DNA of 64,000 nucleotides, taken from F23-D06 sp947167635. GTDB taxonomy: Bacteria; Bacteroidota; Bacteroidia; Bacteroidales; WCHB1-69. The notes under the pieces were generated by a model that did not search any database, was not told where the DNA came from, and saw only the letters and a program-made list of their open reading frames with translations. This document shows, in pieces, positions 33,758 through 44,338 of the stretch; the stretch's first letter is position 1; the number at the start of each line of letters is the position of its first letter. Position numbers and translations under genes: made by a program. The stretch lies in the NCBI GenBank assembly GCA_947167635.1, contig CAMVIT010000006.1, positions 9,664 to 73,663 of the forward strand, in the 5' to 3' direction.

Positions 33758-36595
33758 CTAAAAAACGATGTTGATGATGCGTTTGGGCACCACAATGATT
33801 TTCTTGGGCTGCTTGCCGTCGAGCCATTTCTGGACATCCGTGTTGGCTAACAATATCGGTTCGATCTCCTTTTGAGTATAAGTGACCGGGAATGAGAGTT
33901 TGACGCGCATTTTTCCGTTGAAGGAGACGGGATAAGTGAAGTCGGTCTCCGTCAGATAGGACTCGTCAAAGGCGGGGTATGCTGCATCCACGATGGAGTC
34001 GGCATGGCCTAACAGCGACCACAGCTCCTCGGTGATGTGCGGTGCGTAGGAGGACAGCAGCACGCAGAGCGGCTCTAAGATCTTGCGCTTGCAGCATTTG
34101 GCATCGCCCAGCTCGTTGGTGCAGATCATAAAGGCACTGACGGCGGTATTGAAGGAGAACTTCTCGTTGTCCTCTTCAATCTTTTTGATGGTCTTGTGCA
34201 GAATCTTGTACTCCTCGCGGGTGGGCTCTTCATCGGAAACGCACCAGTTGAAATCCTTGTCGTGGAACAGGCGCCAGAACTTCTTGATGAAGCGGAACAC
34301 GCCCTCGATGCCGTTGGTGTCCCACGGCTTGGCCATCTCGATGGGGCCGAGGAACATCTCGTACATGCGCAGCGTGTCGGCACCGTATTTCTCTACCAGA
34401 TCATCGGGATTTTGCACATTGTATTTGGATTTGGACATCTTCTCCACCTCCCAGCCGCAGATGTATTGGCCCTCTTCAAGGATGAATTCGGCATCGGCGA
34501 AGTCGGGCATCCACTTCTTGAAGGCCTCGGTGTCGAGCACGTCGTTTCGCACGATGTTGACATCGACGCGGATGGGCGTGACCTCATAGCCGTCTTTCAG
34601 CCCGAAGGAGACATACTTGTTGGTGCCGACGATGCGATAGACGAAGTTAGTGCGTCCCTGGATCATGCCTTGGTTGATGAGTTTCTTGAAGGGCTCCTCT
34701 TCGCAACTGAGACCGATGTCGTGCAGGAATTTGTTCCAGAAACGGGAATAGATCAGGTGCCCGGTGGCGTGTTCGGCGCCGCCGACGTACAGATCAACGT
34801 CCCGCCAATACTCGTTGGCCTCCTTGGAAAAATAGCGCTCGTCGTTGTGCGGGTCCATATAGCGGAGATAATATCCGGACGAGCCGGCAAAGCCGGGCAT
34901 CGTGTTGTACTCCATGGGATAACCGTTGTAGGTCCAATTCTTGGCGCGGGCCAAGGGCGGCTCGCCAGTCTCTGTGGGCTTGAACTCGTCAATTTCTGGC
35001 AATTTCACGGGAAGCTCCTCGATGGGGATGGGATAGGGCATGCCGTCCTTGTAGTAGATGGGGAAGGGTTCGCCCCAGTAACGCTGGCGGCTGAAGATGG
35101 CGTCGCGCAGGCGGTAGTTCACCGTGCCGTAGCCGATGCCCATCGTCTTGATTTTCCCGATCATCGCCTTGCCGCCATCCTTGACGGTCATACCGGAGAT
35201 GAAGCCGGAGTTCACGCAATAGCCGTTTTTGCTGTCCATGGACTCCTCCCAGGTGTCGGGGTCGCTCAGATCGTCGGGGAAGGGGGCCACCACCTGACGG
35301 ATGGGCAGGTTGAAATGACGGGCGAACGCGAAGTCGCGGCTGTCGTGGGCGGGCACGGCCATGATGGCGCCGGTGCCGTAGTCGGACAATACATAGTCGC
35401 TGACCCAAATGGGAATGCGTTCTTCCGTGATGGGGTTGATGGCGTAGGCGCCGGTGAAGACGCCGCTCACCTTCTTGACCTCGGCCTGGCGCTCGCGCTC
35501 CGAACGGTTTTTGGCCCAGGTGACGTATGCCTCCACCTCCGCCTTCTGCTCCGGCGTGGTGATGGCGGGAATCATCTCGTGCTCGGGGCACAAGACCATA
35601 AAGGTGACGCCGAAGATGGTGTCAGCACGGGTGGTGAAGATCTCGAAGGAGAGTTCGTTCTGCACACCGTCAACATTGCCGCCCATATAGAGCTTTTTCC
35701 AGTCAAGCTGGCCTTCCATAGCCAAGGGGAACCATACGGCTGCGCCCTCGCTGCGCCCGATCCAGTTGCGCTGGATGTCTTTCAGCGAGTCGGTCCAGTC
35801 CACCTTCTCCAGCCCGGAGAGCAGACGTTCGGCGTAGGCGGAGACACGCAGGATCCACTGACGCATCAGCTTGCGCTCCACAGGGAAACCGCCGCGCACG
35901 GAGAGACCATTGACGACCTCGTCGTTGGCCAAAACGGTGCCCAGTCCGGCGCACCAGTTGACCCATGTGTCGGCAAGGTAGGCCAAGCGGTAGTTCATCA
36001 GAACTTCCTGTTGCTCCTTCTCATTCATGGACTTCCACTCTTCGGCAGTGAAAGTCATCGGATTGGTTTGTGCCACATCCAGGCCGTCTGTGCCCGAAGC
36101 GTTGAACGCTGCTACGAGTTCGTCGATGGGACGGGCCTGGTTGGCTTGGTTGCAATAGTAGGAATTGAAGAGCTGGATGAAGGTCCATTGGGTCCATTTG
36201 TAGTAGTCGGGGTCGCAGGTGCGGAACTCGCGGCTCCAATCGTAGCAGAAGCCGAGTTTGTCAAGTTGCTCGCGATAGCGGTTGACATTCTTCTCCGTCG
36301 TCACGGCGGGATGCTGGCCGGTTTGGATGGCGTATTGCTCGGCGGGCAGCCCGAATGCGTCATAGCCCATGGGATGCAGTACATTGAATCCCTTCTGACG
36401 TTTATAACGGGAGAAGATATCGGAGGCAATGTATCCTAATGGATGTCCTACATGCAATCCGGCACCGGAAGGGTAGGGGAACATGTCCAGGACATAGTAT
36501 TTGGGCTTGTTGAGATTGATCTCGGTTTTATAAATCTGTTTTTCTTTCCAGTTCTTCTGCCATTTGGCTTCGATTTCTCTAAAATTGTATTCCAT
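33758..36595 (-). CDS. leuS: Leucyl-tRNA synthetase
   Basis: The 945-residue class I synthetase charges tRNA-Leu. The HIGH-type signature is HVGHPLGY (H48-H51). The KMSKS loop is KMSKSKYNVQNPDD (719-723). The CP1 editing domain (TTRADTIFGVTFMVLCPEHE, YGTGAIMAVPAHDSRDF) is intact. The length is typical for Bacteroidota LeuS. It follows the giant surface-protein gene by 42 bp on the same strand with no terminator seen between. Confidence 0.97.
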   Translation of the reverse strand: MEYNFREIEAKWQKNWKEKQIYKTEINLNKPKYYVLDMFPYPSGAGLHVGHPLGYIASDIFSRYKRQKGFNVLHPMGYDAFGLPAEQYAIQTGQHPAVTTEKNVNRYREQLDKLGFCYDWSREFRTCDPDYYKWTQWTFIQLFNSYYCNQANQARPIDELVAAFNASGTDGLDVAQTNPMTFTAEEWKSMNEKEQQEVLMNYRLAYLADTWVNWCAGLGTVLANDEVVNGLSVRGGFPVERKLMRQWILRVSAYAERLLSGLEKVDWTDSLKDIQRNWIGRSEGAAVWFPLAMEGQLDWKKLYMGGNVDGVQNELSFEIFTTRADTIFGVTFMVLCPEHEMIPAITTPEQKAEVEAYVTWAKNRSERERQAEVKKVSGVFTGAYAINPITEERIPIWVSDYVLSDYGTGAIMAVPAHDSRDFAFARHFNLPIRQVVAPFPDDLSDPDTWEESMDSKNGYCVNSGFISGMTVKDGGKAMIGKIKTMGIGYGTVNYRLRDAIFSRQRYWGEPFPIYYKDGMPYPIPIEELPVKLPEIDEFKPTETGEPPLARAKNWTYNGYPMEYNTMPGFAGSSGYYLRYMDPHNDERYFSKEANEYWRDVDLYVGGAEHATGHLIYSRFWNKFLHDIGLSCEEEPFKKLINQGMIQGRTNFVYRIVGTNKYVSFGLKDGYEVTPIRVDVNIVRNDVLDTEAFKKWMPDFADAEFILEEGQYICGWEVEKMSKSKYNVQNPDDLVEKYGADTLRMYEMFLGPIEMAKPWDTNGIEGVFRFIKKFWRLFHDKDFNWCVSDEEPTREEYKILHKTIKKIEEDNEKFSFNTAVSAFMICTNELGDAKCCKRKILEPLCVLLSSYAPHITEELWSLLGHADSIVDAAYPAFDESYLTETDFTYPVSFNGKMRVKLSFPVTYTQKEIEPILLANTDVQKWLDGKQPKKIIVVPKRIINIVF

Positions 36596-36637
36596 GTATA
36601 GTTTGAAGATGTATTAATAGTCAAAAATGAGAACGGT

Positions 36638-39600
36638 CTATCGGTTCACTACGACTTTCCGAGTGTCCACGGTCTTGCTGTCTTGGTTCAGGAAACGGAC
36701 GAAGTATTGTCCGGCAGCAAGTGTGGAGCAGTCAAGTTGGATATGGCTGTCGGTGACTGTGAGTGTCTGCAACGTGCGGCCAAGGGCGTCCACAAGATGG
36801 ATTTGCGTGATGTCAAGAACGGTTTCGCTGAGGTCGATGTTCAGCACGTCATGTGTGGGCACGGGGTAGATCCGGATTTGGGTCTCGTTGGTGTATTCCT
36901 CCACGCCGACATTGCAGAGAATGGCGAGAGAGCGTTCGGCAGAGCCGCAACTGTTGATGGCTTTGGCTGTCAACAAGCCACTGCCGTTCACATTGACGGT
37001 GAGCAGTATGCTACTCTGGTCGCCGCCGATGATGGTCCAGTTGGTGTTTGAAACACGCCATTCGTAGTTGGTGGCATAAAGAGTGCTGTCAACGTCATAA
37101 ATGAAGTTGCCGTAATTGGTGAGGTGCTCATTGCCGCTGATGGTGGCGGGCAGCACAGGTATCGGATTGACGGTCAGGTTCAAAATGATGGTGCTGTCGC
37201 AACCTTGGTGGCTTTGCAGGTTGTTCGTGAACGTGAATGTTCCGGCCACGGTTTGGGCAGGCAACTGGAAGCCGTGCAGGGAATAGGTGGACCCTTGGCA
37301 AATGTTGTCCGTGAAGGTTTGGGTGAAGGTCGGAAGGACGGTGATACGGATACTGTCGGAGGTGACGCATCCGTTCTCATGCGTGGCCGTCACGATGTAT
37401 GTGGTGGAGGCTGTCGGGGTGACCGTGATGTTTTGGGTGGTCTCGCCGGTGTTCCAAAGATAGCTCTGCGCATTGCTGTATGAAAGGATGTTGGAGGAAC
37501 CTCCTTGACAGACTGACGACACGCTGTTCAGGAAAACAAACGGGGCTTCCAAAGAGGTGACCTGCATTGAGGCCGTGGAGATGCACCCGTAGGGGTTGGT
37601 GGCGGTGACGGTGTAATTGCCGCCCATGGAGATGGTGATGACACTGTCGATGGAACCGTTGCTCCAGAGATAGGATGTGCCTCCGCGTGCCACTAATTGC
37701 GTGGTGCTGTTGTTGCAGAGCGTGTTAGGCCCGGAGATCTGGGCTATGGGGCTGGGATTGATGTGCAGCTCGGCAGAGGTTGCGGCCGTGCAACCGTTGG
37801 CAGACATGGCGGTGACGGTGTAGTTGCCCGATACGGAGACCGTGATGTGGTCGGAGGTGCTTCCGGTGCTCCACAAGTAGTATTGTCCACCCGTGGCCGT
37901 GAAGACTACAGAGTCACCCATGCAAATCGTGTTGTCGCCACTGATAAGCACGTTGGGTTGAGGCTCCACGTTGACCACCTTGCTCACGGAGGAGACGCAG
38001 CCGTTGGCATCGGTGCCGGAGACCTCGTATGTGGTGGTGCTGGTGGGCAGAATGGAGATGCTGGGCGTGTTTTCACCGGTGCTCCAAACATAGGATGCAG
38101 CTCCCGTGGCTGTCAGTGTGTGCAGGGTGTTGGCACATACCAGATTGTCGCCATTGATGTAGATGTTCGGACTCTGCGCTTGGGTGATGGTGATACTGTC
38201 AGAGCGGCTGCAACCGAATGCGTTGAGTGCTCTCACGGAGTAGGTTCCGGGCAGGTTGACCGTGATGGTGTTGGTGGTCGCGCCTGTGGACCAGAGGTAG
38301 GAGGTGGCCCCCGATGCGGCGATTGTGGTGCTGGAACCTTCGCAGAAGGTGGTGTTTCCGATGAAGTTGATGGTAGGCAGACTGTTGACGGTGACGTAGG
38401 TGCTTGCGGTGGCGCTGCAGCCGTATTCGTTGGTGGCTGTCACCGTGTAGGTGTTGTTGTTGTTCGGGAACAAAGCCACATCAGCACCGACGGAACCATT
38501 GGACCATTGGTAAACAAGGCCTCCCGTTGCGGTCAGGATGATGCTGCTGCCACGGCACACTGTGGTGTTGCCAACGATGGACGGCGTGGGCAGCGGGCTG
38601 ACAATAAGGCTGTCGCGTGCGGTGGTCTGGCAGCCATGGCTGTTGGTGGCTGTCACCGTGTAGATGCCCTGCGCCGACACGGTCAGCTGGTTGCCCGTGG
38701 CTCCGGTGGACCAATGGTAGGTGAGCTCGTTGTTGGGAAGCTGGTAGGTGTAGCTCTGTCCGGCACAGATGGAGTGCTGCATGCCGAAATGCAACACGGG
38801 CAGAGGGTTGACCGTCACCAATACAGAATCCACGGCAGAACATCCCAGCGTGTTGCTGGCCGTCACCTTGTAGATGCCGGGCTGGGTGACGGTGATGGAC
38901 GGGGTAGTGGCGTTGTTGGACCACAAGTAGCTGTATCCTGGAGAAGCCGTCAGCTGTGTGGAACCTCCCTGGCAGAAACTGAGTTCGCCGGAAATCGATA
39001 CGGTAACGGTGGAACTGATGGAGACCACAGCGGAGGAGAAGTTCTGGCATCCATGTTCGTCCGTCACGGTCACGCTATAAGCTGTGCTGATGGCGGGCGC
39101 TACAGTGATGGTGTGCGTGGTGTCTCCGGTGGACCAGGCATAGTGGCTGGAATTGTTGACATACAGGGTCGTGGCGGCATTTGCGCAAATGGTGCCCGCA
39201 CCCAGAATGGCGGCATTGGGCAGGGAATACATGGTCACGGTAGTGGAGGCTGTCTGTGTGCAGCCATGGCTGTTGGTTGCAGTGACCGTGTAGGTGCCGG
39301 GCGCGGAAATCGTCGCCGGCGCATTGGATACGCCGGTGCTCCAGACGTAGTTGCTGCCGGCTTCGTTGTTGGCAGTCAGGATGGTGCTGCCACCATCACA
39401 GAAGGCGGTGCTGCCGGAAATGGAGATTTGTGGTCTGGGATGGACCGTGACGTGTACGGAACGGGTGCTCGTGCAACCGTTGGCATTGGTGGCGCTGACT
39501 TGATAGGTGCCCGTGCTGTTCACAGAAATTTGGTTTTGGGTGCTTCCGGTGGACCAAATGTAGCTGCAGCCGGCCGGGGCAATGGCGGTGAGCAATACGG

Positions 39601-42600
39601 ACTCCCCTTGGCAAATGGCCGTGTCGGCCGTCAGGGTGATGCTCGGCAGCGGGTTGACGGCCAAGGAGGTGCTGGTCGATGCGGTACAGCCGTAACTGTT
39701 GAAAACCGTCACCGTGTAGAGACCGCTCTGGCTGACGTTGATGCTGCTGCTGGTGAGACCGTTGCTCCATTGGTAGGAGCTTCCACCCAACGCGGTGAGC
39801 ACCGCGGTGCCGCCTTGGCAAATTTCACTCGGCCCGTTCAGATAAGGCGTGGGATTTCCTTGGACGTTAATGGTGGTGCTGGCCGTGTTGGTACATCCGT
39901 TCTCGTCAGTGACCAATACGGTATAAACGCTCGTGTTGGTGGGCGTGACAGTGATAAGCTGCCCCTGTTGTCCCGACATCGGCCAGGTGTATTGTATGCC
40001 TGTGGAAGAAAGAGCGAAAAGGGAGACGCTCTCGCCATTGCAAATGTTGTTGTTGGCATTGATGGTGACCTCCGGCAGCGGATTCACGATGACAGTTTCC
40101 GACGTGGTGGCCGAGCATCCTTGGGCATTGGTGACAGTGACAAAATAGGTGCCCGTCTGGGTGGCGGAGAGGAATGCGTTGGTGGTACCGTCGCTCCAAA
40201 TATAGCTGTTGCCACCGTTGGCGCGCAAAATGGCTGTCCTGCCTTGGCATACCGTGGTCGTGCCCGTGATAGAGGGTGTTGGAGAGGGCATCTCGCTCAC
40301 ATTGGCGGAGATGGCGTTGGTGCAGCCTAAGGAGTTGGTGACACTGACCGAGTAGGTGCCGGGCGTGTAAATGTCCAACGAACTGGCCGTGCTGCCGTCA
40401 TTCCAATGATAAGTGTAAGTCTCGTTGCCAGTGACACTCAGGGTGGTGTGACCGCCTTGGCAGAAGTTACGGGCACCCACGATCTGCGCGCTGACTTGCC
40501 AAAGTGTGATTTGCTTGCTGGCAGAAGAGATGCAACCGTTGGCATCGGTGCCGGTGACAGAATAGGTGTTGGCGTAGGTCGTGGTAATGGACGGGGTCGT
40601 TTCCCCCGTGCTCCAAGAGTAGTTGACAGCTCCGGAAGCGGTCAGCGTGGTGGACTCGCCCTGACAGAACGGCGTGCGACCGTTGATGGCGACATTGGGC
40701 AAGGCGTTCACGATGAGCGTCTTGGTGGCTGTGTTGCGACAATTGTGGGCATCGGTCACCGTGACAGTGTAGGAGTTCTCCGTGTTGACTGTGATGCGGT
40801 CGTTGGTGGAGTTGGTGGACCATGCATAGCTGGTACCGCCCGTAGCAATCCAAGTGCAGCTGTTGCCTTGGCAAACCGCGTCTGGACCTGTGATGGTGGC
40901 AACGGGCAACTCATGGACAACAACGGTCACATTGCCCTCGCGCTGACATTCATGGACGGTGTATGCAGTGACATGGTATGTGGTGGTCGCAGTGGGATAT
41001 ACCGTGATGGAAGCCTCCGTGCTGGCGTTGTCCCATAGATAATGATCGGCACCGGAAACCGTGATGGTCGCGCTGGCGCCTTTGCAGATGGCCTGCGTGT
41101 TAGACAGGTGCATCGTGGGCAGCGGGGCTGACAAGACGGTAAAGGATGCGGTGCCTCGACAATTGTGCTGGTCGGTGACCGTGACACGGTAGGTGTTGGC
41201 CGCATTGATGGTGATGACTTGGCTGTTGGCACCGTTGTTCCACGAATAGGCAGCGTATGGGCCGCTTGCTGTCAATTGCGCGCTGCTGCCTACACATAAG
41301 TGCTGCGAACCCGTGATGGCCGGTATGGGATTGGAATGGACGGTGAGACGGTAGTAAAAAATCGAGTCGCATCCCGTGACACGGGAGGTGGTGGAAAATG
41401 AGTACGAGCCGGCACCATTCACTGTGACGCCAAAAGCAGTGGTGTACGGCAACTGCGAAGCGCAAATCTCCTCCCGAATCGTGTCGGTGTTGTAGATGAT
41501 GGGCCAGATGGTCAGATGGATGGGCACGATGCTGTCGCACCCGTTCACGGTCGTCAGACGAATCTCGTGCGTTCCGGGCGTCGTGAAAGACTGCCCTGCA
41601 TAATCAAACGGCAAGTTGTACTCGCATGTGGTGAAATAGAGTGTGTCGTCTTGGTAAACAGGGTAGTGACGCAGGTTTACGGTAATCAAGCTGTCGCAAC
41701 CTGCCGTGCTTTGCAGCAGAATGTCGTAAATGCCGGGCTCTGTGAGGATGGAGTCCCCGACAGCGAAGGTCTCGCTTTCGCAAATGGCAATATCGAGACT
41801 GTCATGATACACGGGCAGCGTGGTCACGACGAGGTGACGCAGCGTGTCGCACCCGAAAGTGACGGTGTCCGGCAGCACAAGGTCGTACTCGCCGACCTCT
41901 GAAATCAAGGTGTCTCTGTATTGGAATGGAATCATGTTTTCGCACACGGCCATCGCGATAGTGTCCTGCGGCACGTCGCGTACAATGACATACAATGCGT
42001 TGCAGGTACTGTCACACCCGAATGTGGTCTGGTGTGGCTCGTAATAGGTCCCGGCATGGTTGATAACGGTGTCCCTGTATGTGTACGGCAAATCGTATTG
42101 GCACAAGACCAGCGTGTCAACCAGCGTGTCGGTGTATGCCTCCCAAACGTTCAACACGAGGGTGATGTTGCTGTCACAGTGCTGAATGGTCGTTCCGAAG
42201 AAGGTGTATGTGACTGAGCTGGTGAAAGCTGTGTCGGCAAACACGTATGGCGTATCCGTTGCGCAGATGTCCGCTGTGATGGTGTCGTTGTACGAAGGCG
42301 TGGCTTGCACAATGAGCATGGCCATGCCTGTGCATGGAATGGAGTCGCCACTCTCCAAATAGTAGATGCCCGGCTCCTCGAAAGTGCGTGCGGAATCAAC
42401 GGCGATGGGAAAGTCGTTTTCACAAAAAGTGTAATACGTTGTGTCGTAAGTGGTCGGCAACACAGTGAGCTCCAGATGGATAATGATGCTGTCGCATCCG
42501 AATGCGGAATTCAGGGCGAAGTCGTAAACGCCCGGTTCGTAGAAACTGCTGTCGCCGACGACATAAGGCAAATAATGTGAGCAGACGGTCTCGATGAGCG

Positions 42601-43186
42601 TATCAACCTCTTCATATTCAGGATAAATATTGAGACTGAGGAAAAAGACGCTGTCGCACCCGTTTTCGGATGAATATGTGTACTCGTACCAACCGGATTC
42701 TGTCAGCGTGTCGCCCTGAAACAGATATGGGGATTCCGAGGCGCATAGAGTGGCAAATGTCGTGTCGAAATAGACCGGTAGCTGTTCAACCACGAAATAG
42801 TGGAAAATATCGCACCCGTTCGAGTCTTGGGCAACAGAGATCATTTGGCTTGTCGCCTCCGAAAATGTGAGGTCTTCGTATTCCAATGGAAATTTGTTTG
42901 CACAATCCTTCAGGTTGATTGTGTCAATCTGTGATTGGAAGACGGAAACCCACCGGAAGGAGCTGTCTCGGCCGTCGGTTGTCTGCAAGGTGATGGCGTA
43001 TTCGCCAGGAGCCGTGATCTCTTCCCCGAGATACTCCATGGGGAATCCTGTGGCACATACGATCTGGTATGTGGTGTCAACAGTCAGGGAATCTGTGCCA
43101 GGTGATGCTTGCAATGTGTTGTGAAAGAGCAAGTTGAAAATCATTGCGAGAAATGTTGCCGTGGCAATGCGGTAAATGTTTTTCAT
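36638..43186 (-). CDS. Giant repeat surface protein with T9SS type A sorting domain
   Basis: The 2182-residue protein begins with a hydrophobic signal region (IATATFLAMIFNLLFHNTLQA). Two repeat families follow. By eye, eleven units of about 55 residues (pattern C...PY...D.....PG.Y......GCDSI..L.LTV.P) cover roughly residues 35-620, with one more near 1950. Nineteen Ig-like units of about 70-75 residues (CxGxS..LTA.G...Y.WSTG....I.V...G.Y.VT.TN.NGC) span about 640-1940. The last 75 residues (IRIYPVPTHDVLNIDLSE...AAGQYFVRF) are a T9SS type A signal. A cell-surface adhesin or fibre is likely; the ligand is unknown. Confidence 0.9.
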   Translation of the reverse strand: MKNIYRIATATFLAMIFNLLFHNTLQASPGTDSLTVDTTYQIVCATGFPMEYLGEEITAPGEYAITLQTTDGRDSSFRWVSVFQSQIDTINLKDCANKFPLEYEDLTFSEATSQMISVAQDSNGCDIFHYFVVEQLPVYFDTTFATLCASESPYLFQGDTLTESGWYEYTYSSENGCDSVFFLSLNIYPEYEEVDTLIETVCSHYLPYVVGDSSFYEPGVYDFALNSAFGCDSIIIHLELTVLPTTYDTTYYTFCENDFPIAVDSARTFEEPGIYYLESGDSIPCTGMAMLIVQATPSYNDTITADICATDTPYVFADTAFTSSVTYTFFGTTIQHCDSNITLVLNVWEAYTDTLVDTLVLCQYDLPYTYRDTVINHAGTYYEPHQTTFGCDSTCNALYVIVRDVPQDTIAMAVCENMIPFQYRDTLISEVGEYDLVLPDTVTFGCDTLRHLVVTTLPVYHDSLDIAICESETFAVGDSILTEPGIYDILLQSTAGCDSLITVNLRHYPVYQDDTLYFTTCEYNLPFDYAGQSFTTPGTHEIRLTTVNGCDSIVPIHLTIWPIIYNTDTIREEICASQLPYTTAFGVTVNGAGSYSFSTTSRVTGCDSIFYYRLTVHSNPIPAITGSQHLCVGSSAQLTASGPYAAYSWNNGANSQVITINAANTYRVTVTDQHNCRGTASFTVLSAPLPTMHLSNTQAICKGASATITVSGADHYLWDNASTEASITVYPTATTTYHVTAYTVHECQREGNVTVVVHELPVATITGPDAVCQGNSCTWIATGGTSYAWSTNSTNDRITVNTENSYTVTVTDAHNCRNTATKTLIVNALPNVAINGRTPFCQGESTTLTASGAVNYSWSTGETTPSITTTYANTYSVTGTDANGCISSASKQITLWQVSAQIVGARNFCQGGHTTLSVTGNETYTYHWNDGSTASSLDIYTPGTYSVSVTNSLGCTNAISANVSEMPSPTPSITGTTTVCQGRTAILRANGGNSYIWSDGTTNAFLSATQTGTYFVTVTNAQGCSATTSETVIVNPLPEVTINANNNICNGESVSLFALSSTGIQYTWPMSGQQGQLITVTPTNTSVYTVLVTDENGCTNTASTTINVQGNPTPYLNGPSEICQGGTAVLTALGGSSYQWSNGLTSSSINVSQSGLYTVTVFNSYGCTASTSTSLAVNPLPSITLTADTAICQGESVLLTAIAPAGCSYIWSTGSTQNQISVNSTGTYQVSATNANGCTSTRSVHVTVHPRPQISISGSTAFCDGGSTILTANNEAGSNYVWSTGVSNAPATISAPGTYTVTATNSHGCTQTASTTVTMYSLPNAAILGAGTICANAATTLYVNNSSHYAWSTGDTTHTITVAPAISTAYSVTVTDEHGCQNFSSAVVSISSTVTVSISGELSFCQGGSTQLTASPGYSYLWSNNATTPSITVTQPGIYKVTASNTLGCSAVDSVLVTVNPLPVLHFGMQHSICAGQSYTYQLPNNELTYHWSTGATGNQLTVSAQGIYTVTATNSHGCQTTARDSLIVSPLPTPSIVGNTTVCRGSSIILTATGGLVYQWSNGSVGADVALFPNNNNTYTVTATNEYGCSATASTYVTVNSLPTINFIGNTTFCEGSSTTIAASGATSYLWSTGATTNTITVNLPGTYSVRALNAFGCSRSDSITITQAQSPNIYINGDNLVCANTLHTLTATGAASYVWSTGENTPSISILPTSTTTYEVSGTDANGCVSSVSKVVNVEPQPNVLISGDNTICMGDSVVFTATGGQYYLWSTGSTSDHITVSVSGNYTVTAMSANGCTAATSAELHINPSPIAQISGPNTLCNNSTTQLVARGGTSYLWSNGSIDSVITISMGGNYTVTATNPYGCISTASMQVTSLEAPFVFLNSVSSVCQGGSSNILSYSNAQSYLWNTGETTQNITVTPTASTTYIVTATHENGCVTSDSIRITVLPTFTQTFTDNICQGSTYSLHGFQLPAQTVAGTFTFTNNLQSHQGCDSTIILNLTVNPIPVLPATISGNEHLTNYGNFIYDVDSTLYATNYEWRVSNTNWTIIGGDQSSILLTVNVNGSGLLTAKAINSCGSAERSLAILCNVGVEEYTNETQIRIYPVPTHDVLNIDLSETVLDITQIHLVDALGRTLQTLTVTDSHIQLDCSTLAAGQYFVRFLNQDSKTVDTRKVVVNR

Positions 43187-43247
43187 GATATGAAATTTGT
43201 TTTTATACTCAATAATAATTATTATTCTCTATAATGAAAAAAGGGTG

Positions 43248-43255
43248 CAAATGTA
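43248..43255 (-). promoter_or_regulatory. -7 promoter box for giant surface protein
   Basis: TACATTTG matches TAnnTTTG and gives a leader of about 55 nt. The block 43247-43271 is shared with the DUF4230 promoter except at one base. Confidence 0.75.
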
Positions 43256-43350
43256 CATAAATTACGAATACAAACGGCAAAATGAATTCACAGGAATGTT
43301 GCGTGCGAAGTCTCTGTTTTTTTTGCCGACAAAAGAAGCGATATTTTGTG

Positions 43351-43358
43351 TAATTTTG
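43351..43358 (+). promoter_or_regulatory. -7 promoter box for DUF6427-like gene
   Basis: TAATTTTG matches TAnnTTTG, 17 nt before the ATG at 43376. It rules out the in-frame start at 43346. Confidence 0.75.
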
Positions 43359-43375
43359 CGCCCTCTTTTAGTCCG

Positions 43376-44338
43376 ATGTTATACCTGCTGAATAAAAACA
43401 CGACCTTGCAATTGATCATCTCCGCCTTTTTGCTGGCATGGAGCGGTTTCTGCATGTTCACTGGACTTTCTGTCGCGCCTCCTGACGGACATCCCTTGCT
43501 GTATGGAGCTATATATCCGTTTTTGAGCCAGCATCTTGTTTTCAGCAGAGCCCTTGCCATGGCCTTGCTGGTCCTTGAGGCTGTCTTCTTGCAGAGATTT
43601 TTTGCCGTCAACAGATTTTCGGAGAATAAAACGGCAATGTCCATTCTCTTTTTTTGGGGAATGATGATTGTAGGACATCAGCTGACGCTTCTTTCACCCG
43701 CCAACTTCACGATGTTTGCCTTGACGCTCATCATGTTGATTAATACCAATGTGGTCAATGATTTTCCGCTGAAAAACAGGATTTTTATCTCCGGCATTAT
43801 CATTGGCGTCGCTTCTTTGTTGGACATCAATGCGTTATGGATATTGTTGTTCTTGATTTTCGCCATTCTTACCAATAGGTTCTCTCGGATGAAAGATGTG
43901 ATCATTCTTCTCTCAGGACTTCTCTTTGTCGCAGTGTATCTGTTCACCTATGGCTATCTGACAGACATGCTGCCGCAGTTGCTGGCCTCTTACAAGAAGG
44001 TTGATTTCTTCGGATTCATCGAACATGCGCGGGAGATGAGGGTGATAGACTGGGTCTCCACCGCTATGTTGTTGGCGACCAGCATTTACATGATTGTGGT
44101 CTTGAAACTCTATTACGACAACAAGCTGATTGTGCTGCGCAATCGGTTTATGACGACGGTCTTTCTATGGTTGACGATGTTAGTTGCCGGATTCTTCTCC
44201 TGCTATGACATGCAGGGTGGGCGCGTCTATATCTTTGTGCCGGTGGTGTTGTTATACAGCATGTTGTGTTTGGTCAAGAGTCGGCGGATTTTCCACGATA
44301 TACTGATTGTCGCCATGTTTGTGTTGCTATGGTTTTAA
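43376..44338 (+). CDS. Multi-pass membrane protein, DUF6427-like
   Basis: The 320-residue protein has about nine or ten hydrophobic segments (LIISAFLLAWSGFCMFTGL, IFISGIIIGVASLLDINALWILLFLIFAIL, VFLWLTMLVAGFFSC). The arrangement and length match the DUF6427 family of Bacteroidota, of unknown function. It overlaps the rnhB start by 10 nt, so the two are coupled. Confidence 0.7.
   Translation: MLYLLNKNTTLQLIISAFLLAWSGFCMFTGLSVAPPDGHPLLYGAIYPFLSQHLVFSRALAMALLVLEAVFLQRFFAVNRFSENKTAMSILFFWGMMIVGHQLTLLSPANFTMFALTLIMLINTNVVNDFPLKNRIFISGIIIGVASLLDINALWILLFLIFAILTNRFSRMKDVIILLSGLLFVAVYLFTYGYLTDMLPQLLASYKKVDFFGFIEHAREMRVIDWVSTAMLLATSIYMIVVLKLYYDNKLIVLRNRFMTTVFLWLTMLVAGFFSCYDMQGGRVYIFVPVVLLYSMLCLVKSRRIFHDILIVAMFVLLWF

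Noticed and set aside
34196..36439. 747-residue open frame antisense to leuS
   Set aside because: leuS is intact with all its motifs; the antisense product has no recognisable domain.
37697..40330. 877-residue open frame on the plus strand
   Set aside because: It is the complement of the repeat array in the giant surface gene. Its product is a low-complexity Gly/Val/Asp string with no motifs, a shadow of codon bias.
36638..43186. Regularly spaced repeats resembling a CRISPR array
   Set aside because: The period is about 220 bp, repeats are imperfect and all lie in one open frame; it is a protein repeat.
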